The position numbers and the translations under genes are program-made. A stretch of 64,000 bases of DNA from contig NC_056052.1 of assembly GCF_004379255.2 (NCBI RefSeq), positions 12,370,589 to 12,434,588 of the forward strand. The letters run 5' to 3'. Each line of letters begins with the position of its first letter. Position 1 is the first letter of the stretch. This stretch comes from Salvia splendens. Lineage: Eukaryota > Streptophyta > Magnoliopsida > Lamiales > Lamiaceae. Below, one piece after another: positions 53,717 to 64,000 of the stretch. Below the pieces are notes generated by a model, which saw only the letters and a list, made by a program, of their open reading frames with translations, was not told where the DNA came from and ran no database searches.

Positions 53717-55121
53717 TGAAGGGGTTGGCAGCGATAGCGTGCATCAATTTACCGATCACATAAATTTGATCTAATTAGCAGATTATTTAGACAAATTCTA
53801 TTCGCGTAATTATCACATGTATCATGCTCATAACTAGAATTAAAACATGGTTTATCATATAAACTCCCTAAAACATGCTTACTACGGAATTAGCCAATTT
53901 ACCTTGTTGATTCAATCAAGAATCGATGATGGCTTGCGTCTTCTCCACGTGAAGATCTTCAGTACTCGACCTCGGACCTTCTGACTGGTGTCCCGGACTA
54001 TACTCTGATATTTGTGTGGGCAAATCTCACCAACATACTAGGACTTGAATAACGAAGACAGAACTCAGCTCACGGAGGAGGCAAAATTTCGAACTCTCTC
54101 TTTCTCTAAGGGGGACGAAAATTCTCAACAAAATTATTGTGTTTTCTGTCTCCTTTAATTCTCCTATTTATATTAAGTCACATATTGGGCCCAGTCAGTG
54201 ATCTAAGGAAGAATTTGGAACATGCCTCACCCAATTAGCTTTTTACTAATTAAATTGAACGCACAATTTAATATAATCTTATATTGGAATATTACAAGGA
54301 GTCACTACAAAAGTAATATTGCACTGCCTTCCAAATCTGAGTTTACAAGTATTCCGGGTTTCCTTTAATTGCATTTAATTTATTTCCCGCGCTATGGACT
54401 TAATTAATTAACATATTTTAATCTCCAAGAGTGGACCAAGCAAGAAACTCTTATTTATTATTCATAGAGTAATTAAACTCCAACTAGCTAGGTTCCGAAT
54501 AATAAAATTTTGTTTCGAAACGAGACTCTCCTTGCGCACGATTCAACGTAATAGCAATCCTAGCACCGCTAGATAATGATCGCCACTATATATACCTGGA
54601 TCGTTGGGTGACGAAAAACCTGCACCTTTGGTAAGTCAAAGTAGTAGATACTCAATATCGTATGCTAAATGCTAACGTACATTGATTAAGAAATTAATTA
54701 TCAAGACCTCGTCTTTCAGTAGATAGCATAAAGACTCGTCTTGCTGTTAGATCCATTCAGTGCTATACCACACCAACATCATCTTATTTCAATAAGGCTT
54801 AGAAATAATCAGACTGACATTGCAACCTTTCACGATACGTAGTCTAGGCCTATCTAGGTTGTGAAATTCTTATTTTTCTTTGTTTAGAACTGACCGTGTT
54901 ACCTTAAATTGGACGACGCCCACAACCGGTCTACTAAAACAAAAACTTAGACTTTGTTACGTTTGCTTATACATTTAAATATGCAATAAACAACCATTAA
55001 ATGTAAAACATAACAACATTATGACAAAAAATAATCTATTGCATTTATTGGAAAATAACAATTAGAGTTTTACAGTATCCAATCACTCGAAAGGTGATTT
55101 CTAGTATACAAAACCCTAACA
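53717..55121 (-). mobile_element. C2 copia 3' LTR (1405 bp, minus orientation)
   Basis: TGAAGGGGTTGGCAGCGATA to AAAACCCTAACA on the plus strand, i.e. a minus-strand LTR starting TGTTAGGGTTTTGTATACTA. The polypurine sequence AGTATAAGTGGGAGAT adjoins at 55122-55137 and RNase H follows, so it is a 3' LTR. It interrupts the C1 integrase frame. The 5' LTR of C2 is not in the window. Confidence 0.9.
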
Positions 55122-55193
55122 ATCTCCCACTTATACTCAAAGCAGCTTTCGAGTATATAAAATGGTAGTGCACACGTCTAAAATTTCTCCCAC

Positions 55194-55711
55194 TTATACT
55201 GAAAGCGAGTTGAGGTCTTGAATGAGTCGAACTCCCATCCCTTGAACGTGGCACTCGAACGGTTTCACCGCCAAAGCCTTTGTAAAAGGATCTGCCAGGT
55301 TGTTCTCTGACGCAATCTTGACCACTTGTATGTCTCCTCTCTGCACTATATCCCTGATGATATGATACTTCCGCTCTATGTGTTTGCTCGCTTTGTGAGC
55401 TCTAGGTTCTTTCGAGTTTGCCACAACACCAGAATTGTCACAATAAATGGTGATGCTCTTGGGCAGATTCGAAACCACACCTAAATCCATAAGGAAGTTC
55501 TTGAACCATACAGCCTCTTTTGCAGCCTTCGAAGCAGCCACATACTCGGCTTCCATGGTAGAGTCCGCGATGCATTTCTGCTTCACACTCTTCCAAATTA
55601 CGGCTCCACCTCCTAAGGTGAACACATATCCTGAAGTAGATTTTCTCGAGTCCTGATCAGCTTGAAAGTCTGAGTCGGTATATCCCAAAGGACAGAGCTC
55701 GGCTGCATTGT
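55194..55711 (-). pseudogene. C2 copia RNase H
   Basis: The frame is open over 164 codons: [40 protein letters not shown] (intact STMEAEY), [55 protein letters not shown]. It lacks the rest of pol. It is cut at 55711 after GCTCGGCTGCATTGTA, the same point where the C1 copy ends (43885), and joins a truncated Tekay LTR. Confidence 0.9.
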
Positions 55712-58607
55712 ACCCAAGTATTCAATATCCAAACAATTTAAGTTGCATGCCCAATAAATGATAAGTAAAGGAAATGTCATAGCAGAAATGACCAAGATAA
55801 AGAGTGACGTCATATGTGAAGACACAACGACACCCATAATTCAAAGATAAACAATTCATTCTCCAATTAACTTGCTCAACACCACCATACACTCGTCGCC
55901 GCTCAACATGCACATAAGGAAAACACATGCAGGGCTTAGTACTATAAAAATACTCAGTGGGCTCATGCCAAAAACATTTTCAATAAAAAATATTATTTAT
56001 CATGCCATACGTAAGTAACCATCGGGGTTTAGCTTTAGGAAGGCCCGAGGCACTCAAAATCATTTCCCATAGTAAAAGTCGACTGATCAGTCATTTTCCC
56101 ATAGACGTTAACCATATCTACTGATACATGACAAGAAATGTGGCCACAAACCAAGTCACTAGACAGGCCAACCCGTACGCTGGCACACAGTCTACCATAG
56201 GTGTACACTAATCCAAAAAGGGTTTGCAGCCCTACAAGGACCCGAATTCGATTAAATATAAATGGAACAGACCATTTCAGATAGGCACGTAAAAAAAACA
56301 CGGCATGATAAATACAAATTTCATTCCCATTGATAAAAGTAGTTAGGACAATGTCCTTATTCAAAGAAAGCCCACCTCGAGTTCATAATTCACAAGTATT
56401 TTCTTCCCCTTGGTATCACGTTTCGCTTGCGAGGATTCACCTTTAGCATTTAGATAACACATAAATCAACACAATGAATCAAGTAACGAGTAAGATGGAT
56501 GCATCCTAAGGCTTCAAGCATTTCATTGATATGATTATGAATTCTTCCCAATCAGGGCTTGGTCTTTTCGATAAATTTTGAATTTAATTAATTTCAATCC
56601 GACCACGAGAAACAAGGTTATAGGCCTCCTAGCCCAATCAACAAAATTCATTCAGCCAAATTTTTAATTTAGAACAAAGGCCCAATAATCAAGTATCGTA
56701 GAGCAATTTCTCTCAAGCCCAAACCAAGTTAATTAAAAGGCCCCAAAGAAAGTAATAATATACTCCCATTTTATAAGCACACGTGTACACTCACATCCCA
56801 TTTTCTTTAAAAGATCACCAACTAATATAAAAAAATATATAATAACAATATCACCATCCCAGAATTTGAAGAAATAAACAATTAAATAATTACTCCCCTC
56901 CTAACTACTACACATACACTCCTTTACAGATCACATACATCAAACATTAAATAAATAAAAAGAGAAAAAAACCAATACTCCCATTTTTATAAATACACGT
57001 ACTGTATATATACTCCCTCACTTCCATTTTAAAAAAAAAATTATAAAACAAAAGGATGGCAAAACTCGAATTCCCAGAAATTTACGCCTACTGCCTTCTT
57101 TCTCTTTGTTTCATTTCTTCCCCAATTTTTCTTTCTCTCTGTTTCATTTCTCCCCCAATTTTAACTCAAGCATACACGTATTACATCGCTGCTTCGAGAT
57201 CACTCACCGTCAGTCAACAGGGTGGAGACCCCCTGCTGTCCTTGCGGTTCGTACCGTTGTTGCCGCCGCGCTGTTGTCTGCCGAGACCGCGCCTGCTCCG
57301 GCAGCCCCGATTTCACCCTAAAACAGCCCCGTTTCCACGCGATTAACCCCGCATATAAGTTCTTAATTTGAGTTCATGAATTAAAGCTCGAATCTTTGAT
57401 TTAGTTTGCTTCGATTTAGTTGATTAGAAGATTGATTTCAGCTTGTGGTTATTGTTTTGATTATCCGATTTGATTGAGTGAGAAACATGCTATGCAGTTC
57501 ATGGGTTGATGAATTGAATTGGGGAAGAAGATTATACCTTCAAAAGAACAAATTGGCTTGAAATAAAAGATTGAAGCTTCTGGCTTCTCCCCCTCCCGAA
57601 TCGATCCTAGTTTCTGTCAGAAGGGCTTCGGGGTAAACAAAAGATTGAAGCTTCTGGCTTCTCCCCCTCCCGAATCGATCCTAGTTTCTGTCAGAAGGGC
57701 TTCGGGGTAAACAATTCATCATTTTATGAGGAAGAACATGAGAGAGTGATTACCAAGATGAAATTTGGATTTGGTGAGGAAAAATGAAATTCCTTTCTAC
57801 TGCTCCCTCCGCCGCTTTGTGATTCAACAGTGAGAAGTGAGTGGCTGCGAATTTGTGTGAGGGAAGGAGATTAGGGTATGGGGATTTATATAGCCGTGTA
57901 CTGAGAGCTAGTTTTGGTGATTGGTTTCACCTTGATTGCGGTATAAAATTAGAAAAGATTTTTTTTTCTTGCAAGAATGGGTGAAGAGATGAATAGTGCT
58001 GAGACGTTGGAGGGGAGTAATTTTTGGTGTTTGATTGCTCAATTAATTTGGGATTAATTGATGCTATGACTGTTTTTAAATTTTGAAAAGATATTTCGTT
58101 GCAGTAAGAAGAATTCAGCGTGAAAGGGTGAGGAGAAGGGGTTCTGACGGCGGAAGGAAGAATTTAGGATCTTGGGCTCAAAAGGAATTGGGATTGGGCT
58201 GGGGATATTATTTGAATAAGTATTAGTTTGGGCTCAAGCCCCTTTTAAATTGTGTAGCCCAACATTTATTTCTTTATTAGATTGGACTTATATCAATTAT
58301 TTATTTCATCAGATGTGTTGGAATTTAGTCTAATAATTAATCCTCAAGGAAAGGATTTAATTAAACTCACATTGTGATTTTACCATCACCAAATTCGAGC
58401 TCGAAAAAAACATCAATTATTCGAAAACAACCACGTCACATATTCAACGAAGTTGACTCGGTCAACCCACAATCAAAACTCCGAACCAAAATTAGGTCAC
58501 CAAAGAAATCACATAACAAAACCACTCGTCATTTAATTCACGGCATTAAAAGAAATAAAAGCAATCGTCTTAGGGTTTGAAAAGGGTTCAAAAAGTGGGG
58601 CGTTACA
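55712..58607 (-). mobile_element. G4: truncated G1-family LTR (minus orientation)
   Basis: On the minus strand TGTAACGCCCCACTTTTTGA begins at 58607, identical to the G1 LTR start. The sequence follows the G1 LTR to CTTAAATTGTTTGGATATTG and AATACTTGGG at 55712, leaving out roughly the last 150 bp. It has the GCCGCAAACCC block as GCTGCAAACCC (about 56222) and a damaged hairpin (55936-55956). It contains a 74-bp tandem duplication. With one end missing no target duplication can be expected. Confidence 0.9.
57565..57712 (-). repeat. 74-bp tandem duplication in G4
   Basis: AAAAGATTGAAGCTTCTGGC through GGGGTAAAC occurs at 57565-57638 and 57639-57712 without visible difference. Confidence 0.95.
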
Positions 58608-59585
58608 GTTTAGGTTGCACTGCAAAACAGAAGATTTACTATATCTCATAAACTTATGTAGTGAAATTGAAGAGATAAACCATAGAACTTTTCAAAATTT
58701 TACAACTGTAAAATTAAAATTTTGTACCCTCAAGCAGAGGTCAATATGCATTAAAATTTTAACATTTTTACTGGTCACAATACCGACGAATAGTCCAGAG
58801 AACGTAGCACGGCATGGCCGCCAAATGTTGCCTAAACACCACCATCAGACTTAGCATTACAGAATCTCGTTTCTACAACACACTCTCATAACAATGCTCA
58901 TGTGTTGATAACAAAACCAAGCTATCTCGCAAATTTTGTTTGGAGTTTTGAAACTCGTAACTTCTTAAGATAACTTTCCCCATAGCATGGGTGGCGATAA
59001 TATTGGAAATTATTTTCTAGTCCGTACTATTCACATTTGAGAAGTACACCTATATGAACCCGCTATTTCTTAGGATTATTGTCCCCACAGCATGGGTGAC
59101 GATAATATTAAGAAAATGGCTTCATAAGTTGTGGATCAATCGATGGAGACCATAAACAAAACACAGTTCGTAATTATCGCTTATATATTTTAGTTATAGT
59201 TTTTCATTAATTATCCTTAACCTTAAGGCAGAAAAAGACTTAATTAAATTCTATTGGCATTTAATTGATTGGATAATTAAAACTTTTATTATCTTTTAAT
59301 ATCTTATTTACGGAAGATATATTAATTACTAAAGTTCAATCTTTATTCATGTCTTCTATAAAATGTATCTAAAATAAAATAAATATATTTATTTCGATAG
59401 ATATACTCAATAATCAAAATATTTCTAAAATCTAGGGAAATCTTTCCAAAATATTTTATTTCCATTAAATAATAATATTTTAATGATTTCTTTTAATTTC
59501 AAAAAATAAATAATCATAAAATAATAATTCATCGTTATCTCATCGATCGAGGTTCACACTAATCGAGGATGATAAAAATCCGATG
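58608..59585. other. Unassigned AT-rich segment between G4 and G3
   Basis: No coding signal. The motif TTGTCCCCACAGCATGGGTGACGATAATATTAAG and a second version (TTTCCCCATAGCATGGGTGG, about 58975) recall repeated elements in some copia LTRs, but I could not match it to another part of this window. Confidence 0.3.
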
Positions 59586-59591
59586 GAGAAT

Positions 59592-60944
59592 TCATCGTAA
59601 CACGACACGCCAATGCCTACTTGCCTGTGTGGGGAGTCTCGGGCGTAGCTGCCGCTGAGTCGTTGGTGCAGGGAGTGCCGCATTCTCTCTCTCCTGTTCG
59701 GCTTGGAGTACCCGCAGTTGCGAACACTGTCCTCCCGTCCCAGCTACTTTACCTGGGCAGTTCCTAGAGAAATGTCCCTTCTGGCCACAGTGGAAGCATC
59801 CATTTGTCCCGGCCTTGCATTCTCCGTAATGGTTCCTTGAGCATCTTGCACAGCGTGGTGCCTGAGTTATGCGCTCCACAACTGGAGTTGGGGCAGTCTG
59901 GCGCCCACGGTTCTGTGGTGGCTTTGGAGCGAACTGTGGCTTCTTAGCATCAGTCGAGACACGGTCAAGAGGAAATTACTATAGATAGGAGGAAATTACA
60001 TATATTTTCTTTTCAAAATAAACTCCTACACTATAGATAGGAGGAAATTACATATATTTTTATTTTTTAATTAACTCCTATATAAGGGAGGAAATTACAA
60101 ATAAACTCCTATACTACAGATAGGAGGAAATTACAACTGATGTCAAGAGGGCTCGAACTCGGCACCTCATGCAAAAATGTCTAAGCTCCTTGACACGGTC
60201 TCCTTCCCACTTCCTCTTTTCTCAAGGGATCTGTTGCTGTTGCAGCGGTGGGGTAGTGGTGACATGCGCAGTCGGCCTTTCTTTGGGCATAGCTGCCTCG
60301 ACGTTAAAGGCTCGGCCCAATGACTCGACATAAGACAGAACTCCATGACTGGCCAGAGCCATTCTTATCTCCAATCTCAAGCCGGTGCAGAACTTTTCTG
60401 CCATTTTCTCGTCCGTGTCCACTAGGCCAGTCGCATAGCGAGACATGTCGCAAAACATTCGATCATACTCGGTCACTGACATCTTTCCGTGCTTAAGACT
60501 ATAGAATTCTACTTCCTTTTCTTTGCGATAGCTCTTGGGAATGTACTTGCCATATAGTTCATTCTTAAACTCTTCCCAGGTTAGGTGTACCAATTGTTCA
60601 CGGGTCTTAATCTTCCTCCTGGCTTCCCACCAGAAATCAGCATATTCAACCAGTTGAAAATTCACACAGGTGAGACGCTCCCTGTCCGTGCACTGTAAGA
60701 AATCGAAGATGCGCTCTATAGCACGCACCCAGGTCTCAGCTGTGGTTGGGTTTCCCAAACCATTGAAAACAAGAGGGTTCTGTTTGAGGAACAACTCTTC
60801 CACTCGTCTCTCCTGTGGTGCAGGAGGCGGTGGTAGATGAGGTGGTTGCTGTGTTCCTTCTTCCCCAGCTCTGTTTCCTTGGGGACCGTGCTCCGGTACT
60901 CCTGCGTACCTCCTTGGTCTGCCCGCGTGTCTCCTGGGTGGCAT
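59592..60944 (-). pseudogene. G3 gag (capsid and zinc knuckle), split by a SINE
   Basis: ATG 60944 (MPPRRHAGRPRR, Pro-rich) opens an uninterrupted frame to 60222 covering the capsid: FLKQNPLVFNGLGNPTTAET, WVRAIERIFDFLQCTDRERL, LTWEEFKNELYGKYIPKSYR, YDRMFCDMSRYATGLVDTDE and KMAEKFCTGLRLEIRMALAS. The SINE at 59967-60191 follows. Beyond it two Cys/His motifs are readable: CARCSRNHYGEC and CFHCGQKGHFSRNC (canonical CX2CX4HX4C, about 59815-59770). The frame is lost after about 59740. This is the best preserved capsid in the window. Confidence 0.95.
59967..60191 (-). mobile_element. tRNA-derived SINE (225 bp)
   Basis: GACACGGTC is duplicated at 59958-59966 and 60192-60200. On the minus strand the insert starts AAGGAGCTTAGACATTTTTG and contains GCATGAGGTGCCGAGTTCGA followed by GCCC, a RNA polymerase III B-box (GTTCGAGCC). 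The body consists of repeated TGTAATTTCCTCCTATC-like units. The A-box is not obvious, so the 5' end is probably shortened. Confidence 0.85.
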
Positions 60945-60953
60945 TCTGGTCAC

Positions 60954-62171
60954 AAGATAATATTAGTACTAATTACCCACACTCTTCCTTTAGTCATGCC
61001 TGTGTTTTCTTATGACTCGTTTCATGATTCATGCATTTTCTTTCACGCATATACTTAAAGATAAACGAGTAGAGAGTCATAATTTGTGCAACGTCATAAG
61101 CATTCATCATAAATGGAGAAAATGCCTCTCACGAGTAGAGACTTAATATCTGTTACAAATGAAGGCATAAAGGTTCTACAACAGGAAATAAAAGGTAGTC
61201 TACTACGCAAACGTGGCTACGACCCATCCGACAGTCCCTACTCCGAGTCGCTACTGATCCATGACAGCGCCGGTACGTCCTGTAGTAGCGCACGAATTCC
61301 TCGGAGCTGGTTCCCGTCCGGAGCGGTCGTCGGTGGGTATAGCACTGACGTGCCATCTCTGTGAAAAGAATAAGGTTCTCAAATATGGCCCATGACTGAA
61401 AGTTTATATATATAAGAGTATATGAAGAAACTGTGTAAAGGATGGTATGGACTGATTCATTGCCTCCCGAGAAGGTCATACTAAATCTTTCTGTGGCTGA
61501 TATCTGATCAACGTCTAGTTTACATATGTACATATATACTATCTGTGTGCTCAAAGGAATGGACTTCCTTTCGTTGCTGTCTCTAGGTAGTACAATAGTA
61601 CTTTCTGGTTCGTTGTTTCTTTCTCCTAATTCCTTGGAATTAGGGGTTCTCCCTAACTGATGGGTTCAGTTAGTCTCGTCGCCCTGGAAGGCGGTAACAA
61701 ATTCTCTTTCTACTAGCACCTGGTCACATATGTCTCACCTAAGGTACTTTTCTAAAGCACTGTAGGTTCGCATACATAGTCCACATGACGGCCACACATT
61801 TCGGTCAAACTTTTTGATAACATCATAGATACATTAAGCGCATCTTATGCAAAGTCTCAGCTATCACGTTGCATTACACAAACATTTCAAATAAACATTT
61901 TCGTTCCCATATAGGGCTGTGAAAATACTTTTTCTCTTTTTCGTAAAATCTCGTAAAATTCATTTTTCTCCTCAAATGGAAAATATTTCTTTCTTTAAAA
62001 CTCTTTTCTTCTGGACGAGCGGGCGTCAACCCCTGTTTCTGCTGCAGTTGATCGTGTCGAGCCGAGGTGTTGGGATCTTGCACTTATCATTCTGTTCACT
62101 TCCTAGTCTAGTACTATTGTTCTGGACTGAGGCTTAGAAAGAAGATTCTTGGGTCAGAGCGAAAGAATGAT
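60954..62171 (-). other. G3 leader between primer site and gag
   Basis: Non-coding apart from a short ORF (61153-61356). The part next to the primer site (ATCATTCTTTCGCTCTGACC on the minus strand, 62150-62171) is conserved with G1 and G2. The rest shows no repeats. Confidence 0.7.
61153..61356 (-). CDS. G3 short ORF upstream of gag (67 aa), possible counterpart of the G2 upstream ORF
   Basis: ATG 61356 to TAA 61153. It begins MARQCYTHRRPLRTGTSSEE and continues FVRYYRTYRRCHGSV, basic and Tyr-rich. Like the G2 upstream ORF it starts MAR, lies some 400 bp before gag, contains a Y-R-x-Y pattern (YRTYRR against YRHYARE), and its ATG GCA CG is preceded by TTTTCACAGAG (G2: TTTTCACGTAG). The shared upstream context, a plausible 3' splice site, is the stronger argument; the protein similarity is slight. 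Function unknown. Confidence 0.4.
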   Translation of the reverse strand: MARQCYTHRRPLRTGTSSEEFVRYYRTYRRCHGSVATRSRDCRMGRSHVCVVDYLLFPVVEPLCLHL

Positions 62172-62183
62172 GCTCTGATACCA
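62172..62183 (-). other. G3 primer-binding site (initiator tRNA-Met)
   Basis: TGGTATCAGAGC on the minus strand, three bases from the LTR at 62187. Confidence 0.95.
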
Positions 62184-62186
62184 CTT

Positions 62187-64000
62187 TGTCACGACCACAA
62201 CTCCCTAGTCAAAGAAAGTGTAGCTATTTCGCGACTAATTTACTAAACGGTCTCAAACTCATCATAGAAAATGGATAATTAAATCAAGAGAAGCATTGTC
62301 TAGTTATGATAAAGAGTACAATCATTCTGAATCAGAGTACTTGGAACATGGTCTTTATTTAATCAGAGTCTAGATTCACGCAACGGAAGAGTACCAAGAC
62401 AAATGTAATATGTATGAAGACACACTACATCAGCTATCTTCCTACTTATTTAATCTTCTGTTCCAACACCTCCTCTGCCTCGACCGATCAACCTGCACAT
62501 TAAGGAAAACAATATGCAGGGCTGAGTACTTGATATACTCAATGGGCTCATGCCGAAAACATTTCTTATGTAGGTTTTCGGCGATTTAATTTATTCAGAA
62601 ACTGGTCGAACTGTTCAGGTACAATAAATTCCCGATTTATCTTAAGTATTTTTTACAAAATTACTTTCTGTGACGAATGGAGTTCTCATCTATTTATTTA
62701 TTGGATACTATTTCTACATGCCTTAATAAGTTTTCTTTTCTTCCGTGACTTAGGGAAATTTTTCTTTAAATTTCAGATTAAATTCTGTTATGGGCGATAG
62801 CCCAACTAATTAAGCGTAGCCCAAATATTTAATTTAGGGTCCTTAGATTTTCGGCCCAGTTTTAAATAATGTAGTAGCCCAAATCTAAGTCCCTTCTTCT
62901 TTTCTCCCTTTTCTTTTTCCATTGCCCAATGGCTCAAACTCTGTTTCTTTTAAGGGAGGCCCAATTTCCATTTAGGGGTCTGGCCCAAAATACTCCCTAA
63001 ACCGTCGCTTCTCTCTCTCATTTCATCTTCACCAAAAATCCCCCAATTTCAATTCAAGCAAAACCCTAACCCCTCCTTCCACCTCGATGAATCCACGGAG
63101 CCGCTGCCCTTCTCGCGTCACCATCTTCGGTCTCCGTCCCTCTCAGATTCTCCCTTCATTCTTAGCTAACTCACCCCACATCATCACTTTTGTTTTTCCT
63201 TAATCGGACGAACCCTAATGCGAAAAACGAACGGGAAAAAAGGGTACGGATCGGGGCAACTGAGCGGCGACATCAGTCTTAGTCGTCACCGTCGCGCTCC
63301 CTTCATCAACGCCCCGTCTCGGTGGAAGCTCCGTCGCCGGGCTTGAACTCTGCTGCTGTCCGGCGTGACTCGAGGTGCGGGCTCCAGTTGTCTGTTATTG
63401 GCGGAGGATCGCCGCCCTAGTCGGCGCCCCTCCGTCCCTAGCCGACGCCGCGGCTGCGTAGCCATCTCCGTCGGTCCCTCTATCGCGCCGAGGCCGTGCA
63501 CGGTCCTGCCGGCGCTGCTACCTCTCCGCAGCTCGTCGCTTCGCGGCTCTGTCTCCCGATTCCAGAGCTAAGTCTCTCTCACTTAGTTAGCTCGTGTTTT
63601 CCTTTCTTACTTGGTTTGGGTGAGTTGGGTTCGAGCAGAATTCGAATCGCTTAGCTTACTGTTGGGTTTAAGTGTTAATTCTTGTAGATTTCTTTAAGGT
63701 ATTTTGTTGATACTGTCACATTTCTGGAGCTACCATTCGTCGCTATGCTCCCTAGTGTTTTCCTCGGCCATGTATTGTTCTTGGTGTTGTTACTACATGT
63801 GATATGCTTTCATCCTAGGTGATGGTGTTGAGTTGTGGAAAGGCTTAACTTTCCCACAACTTGAGCCTGCTATATGTTGATTAAAGGCCTATTATACTGT
63901 TTCTAAGTTCTCTCCTATGAACATGTGTATATGTTCTATTACTTTTAGGAGAAAGATGGTTACCTACTAATTTTGCTTTGGTCTCCTTCTCTGGCTGCCG
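62187..64000 (-). repeat. G3 5' LTR (incomplete in window)
   Basis: Plus strand TGTCACGACCACAACTCCCT. It includes the conserved hairpin (TGAGTA/TACTCA, 62523-62541), the CAG acceptor-like CCTTAATGTGCAG/GTTGA on the minus strand (about 62488-62506), and a GC-rich leader segment (63240-63560) comparable to 9745-9840 in G1. The LTR promoter end lies outside the window. Confidence 0.85.

Larger units (their letters stand above)
59586..64000 (-). mobile_element. G3: Tekay-like element, 5' portion (LTR, leader, gag), truncated after gag
   Basis: Minus orientation: LTR from 62187 to beyond the window, initiator tRNA-Met primer site 62172-62183, leader 60954-62171, gag 60944 to 59592. Protease, RT and integrase are absent; the sequence leaves the element at about 59586. 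The LTR end (TGTCACGACCACAACTCCCT on the plus strand) matches the end of the solo LTR at 27637, so the two belong to one family. Confidence 0.9.

Noticed and set aside
57056..57346. 96-codon ORF with signal-peptide-like start
   Set aside because: Lies inside the G4 LTR read against the element; low-complexity Ser/Phe/Pro sequence.
63286..63571. GC-rich ORFs near the right edge
   Set aside because: Lie in the G3 LTR, in the same relative position as the GC-rich leader segment of the G1 LTR; no domain signature.

Overview
This window is plant nuclear DNA, most likely from a eudicot, and I find no convincing host gene in it. Every coding segment I recognise belongs to a transposable element: Ty3/gypsy of the chromovirus (Tekay/Del-like) and Athila-like types, Ty1/copia, one 5'-truncated LINE, two hAT-type elements, one Stowaway-type MITE and one SINE. 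Plant origin rests on initiator-tRNA-Met and tRNA-Asp primer sites, Athila and Tekay protein signatures, and CTCCCTCCGTCCC MITE ends. The species cannot be named from this. The picture is a nested heterochromatic retrotransposon cluster.

Left part (1-20460). The end of a minus-strand LTR (1-587) abuts a broken Athila-type downstream (env-like) reading frame (593-1092 and 3608-4289). That frame is split by a copia solo LTR (about 1093-3607), which itself holds a piece of a Tekay LTR between 107-bp direct repeats. The Athila tail (4290-5574) and its 3' LTR (from 5575) follow, then the 3' half of a LINE (about 7056-8498). The LINE is interrupted by a complete 11.96-kb Tekay-like element, here G1 (8499-20455), with 2839-bp LTRs that are almost identical and a perfect CGCGC target duplication. 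The LINE 3' end resumes at 20456.

Middle (20690-43900). A plus-strand Athila-like element (Ath-B: LTR end, tRNA-Asp primer site, gag, protease, tail, apparently no RT or integrase) is interrupted by a 4.36-kb solo Tekay LTR (23283-27637, TSD TCGAG), which carries a 1127-bp hAT element (TSD TCAAGGAT). Ath-B ends at a minus-strand copia element (C1). The C1 3' LTR contains an inverted fragment of a related LTR, and inside that sits a second Tekay-like element, G2 (29499-42270, minus strand). G2 has 3.5/3.4-kb LTRs, a largely readable gag-pol and an additional ORF upstream of gag.

Right part (43900-64000). A minus-strand Athila-like element (Ath-C, pol with many stops) is inserted in the C1 pol region. 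Its 5' LTR carries a 1922-bp hAT deletion derivative (TSD TCCATACC). The rest of C1 integrase follows, then a second copia 3' end (C2), a truncated G1-family LTR in minus orientation (G4), about 1 kb I cannot assign, and a third Tekay-like element (G3, minus strand) with gag, a SINE inside gag, a leader, a primer site and an LTR that runs off the window.

The most interesting signals lie in the Tekay-like elements. An ORF that starts with a histone H3-like tail lies between primer site and gag in G2, with a possible counterpart in G3. A hairpin followed by a pyrimidine-rich CAG is conserved inside LTRs of otherwise diverged families, together with a second conserved GCCGCAAACCC block. G1 looks recently inserted although its ORF is defective, which points to mobilisation by proteins from another copy.
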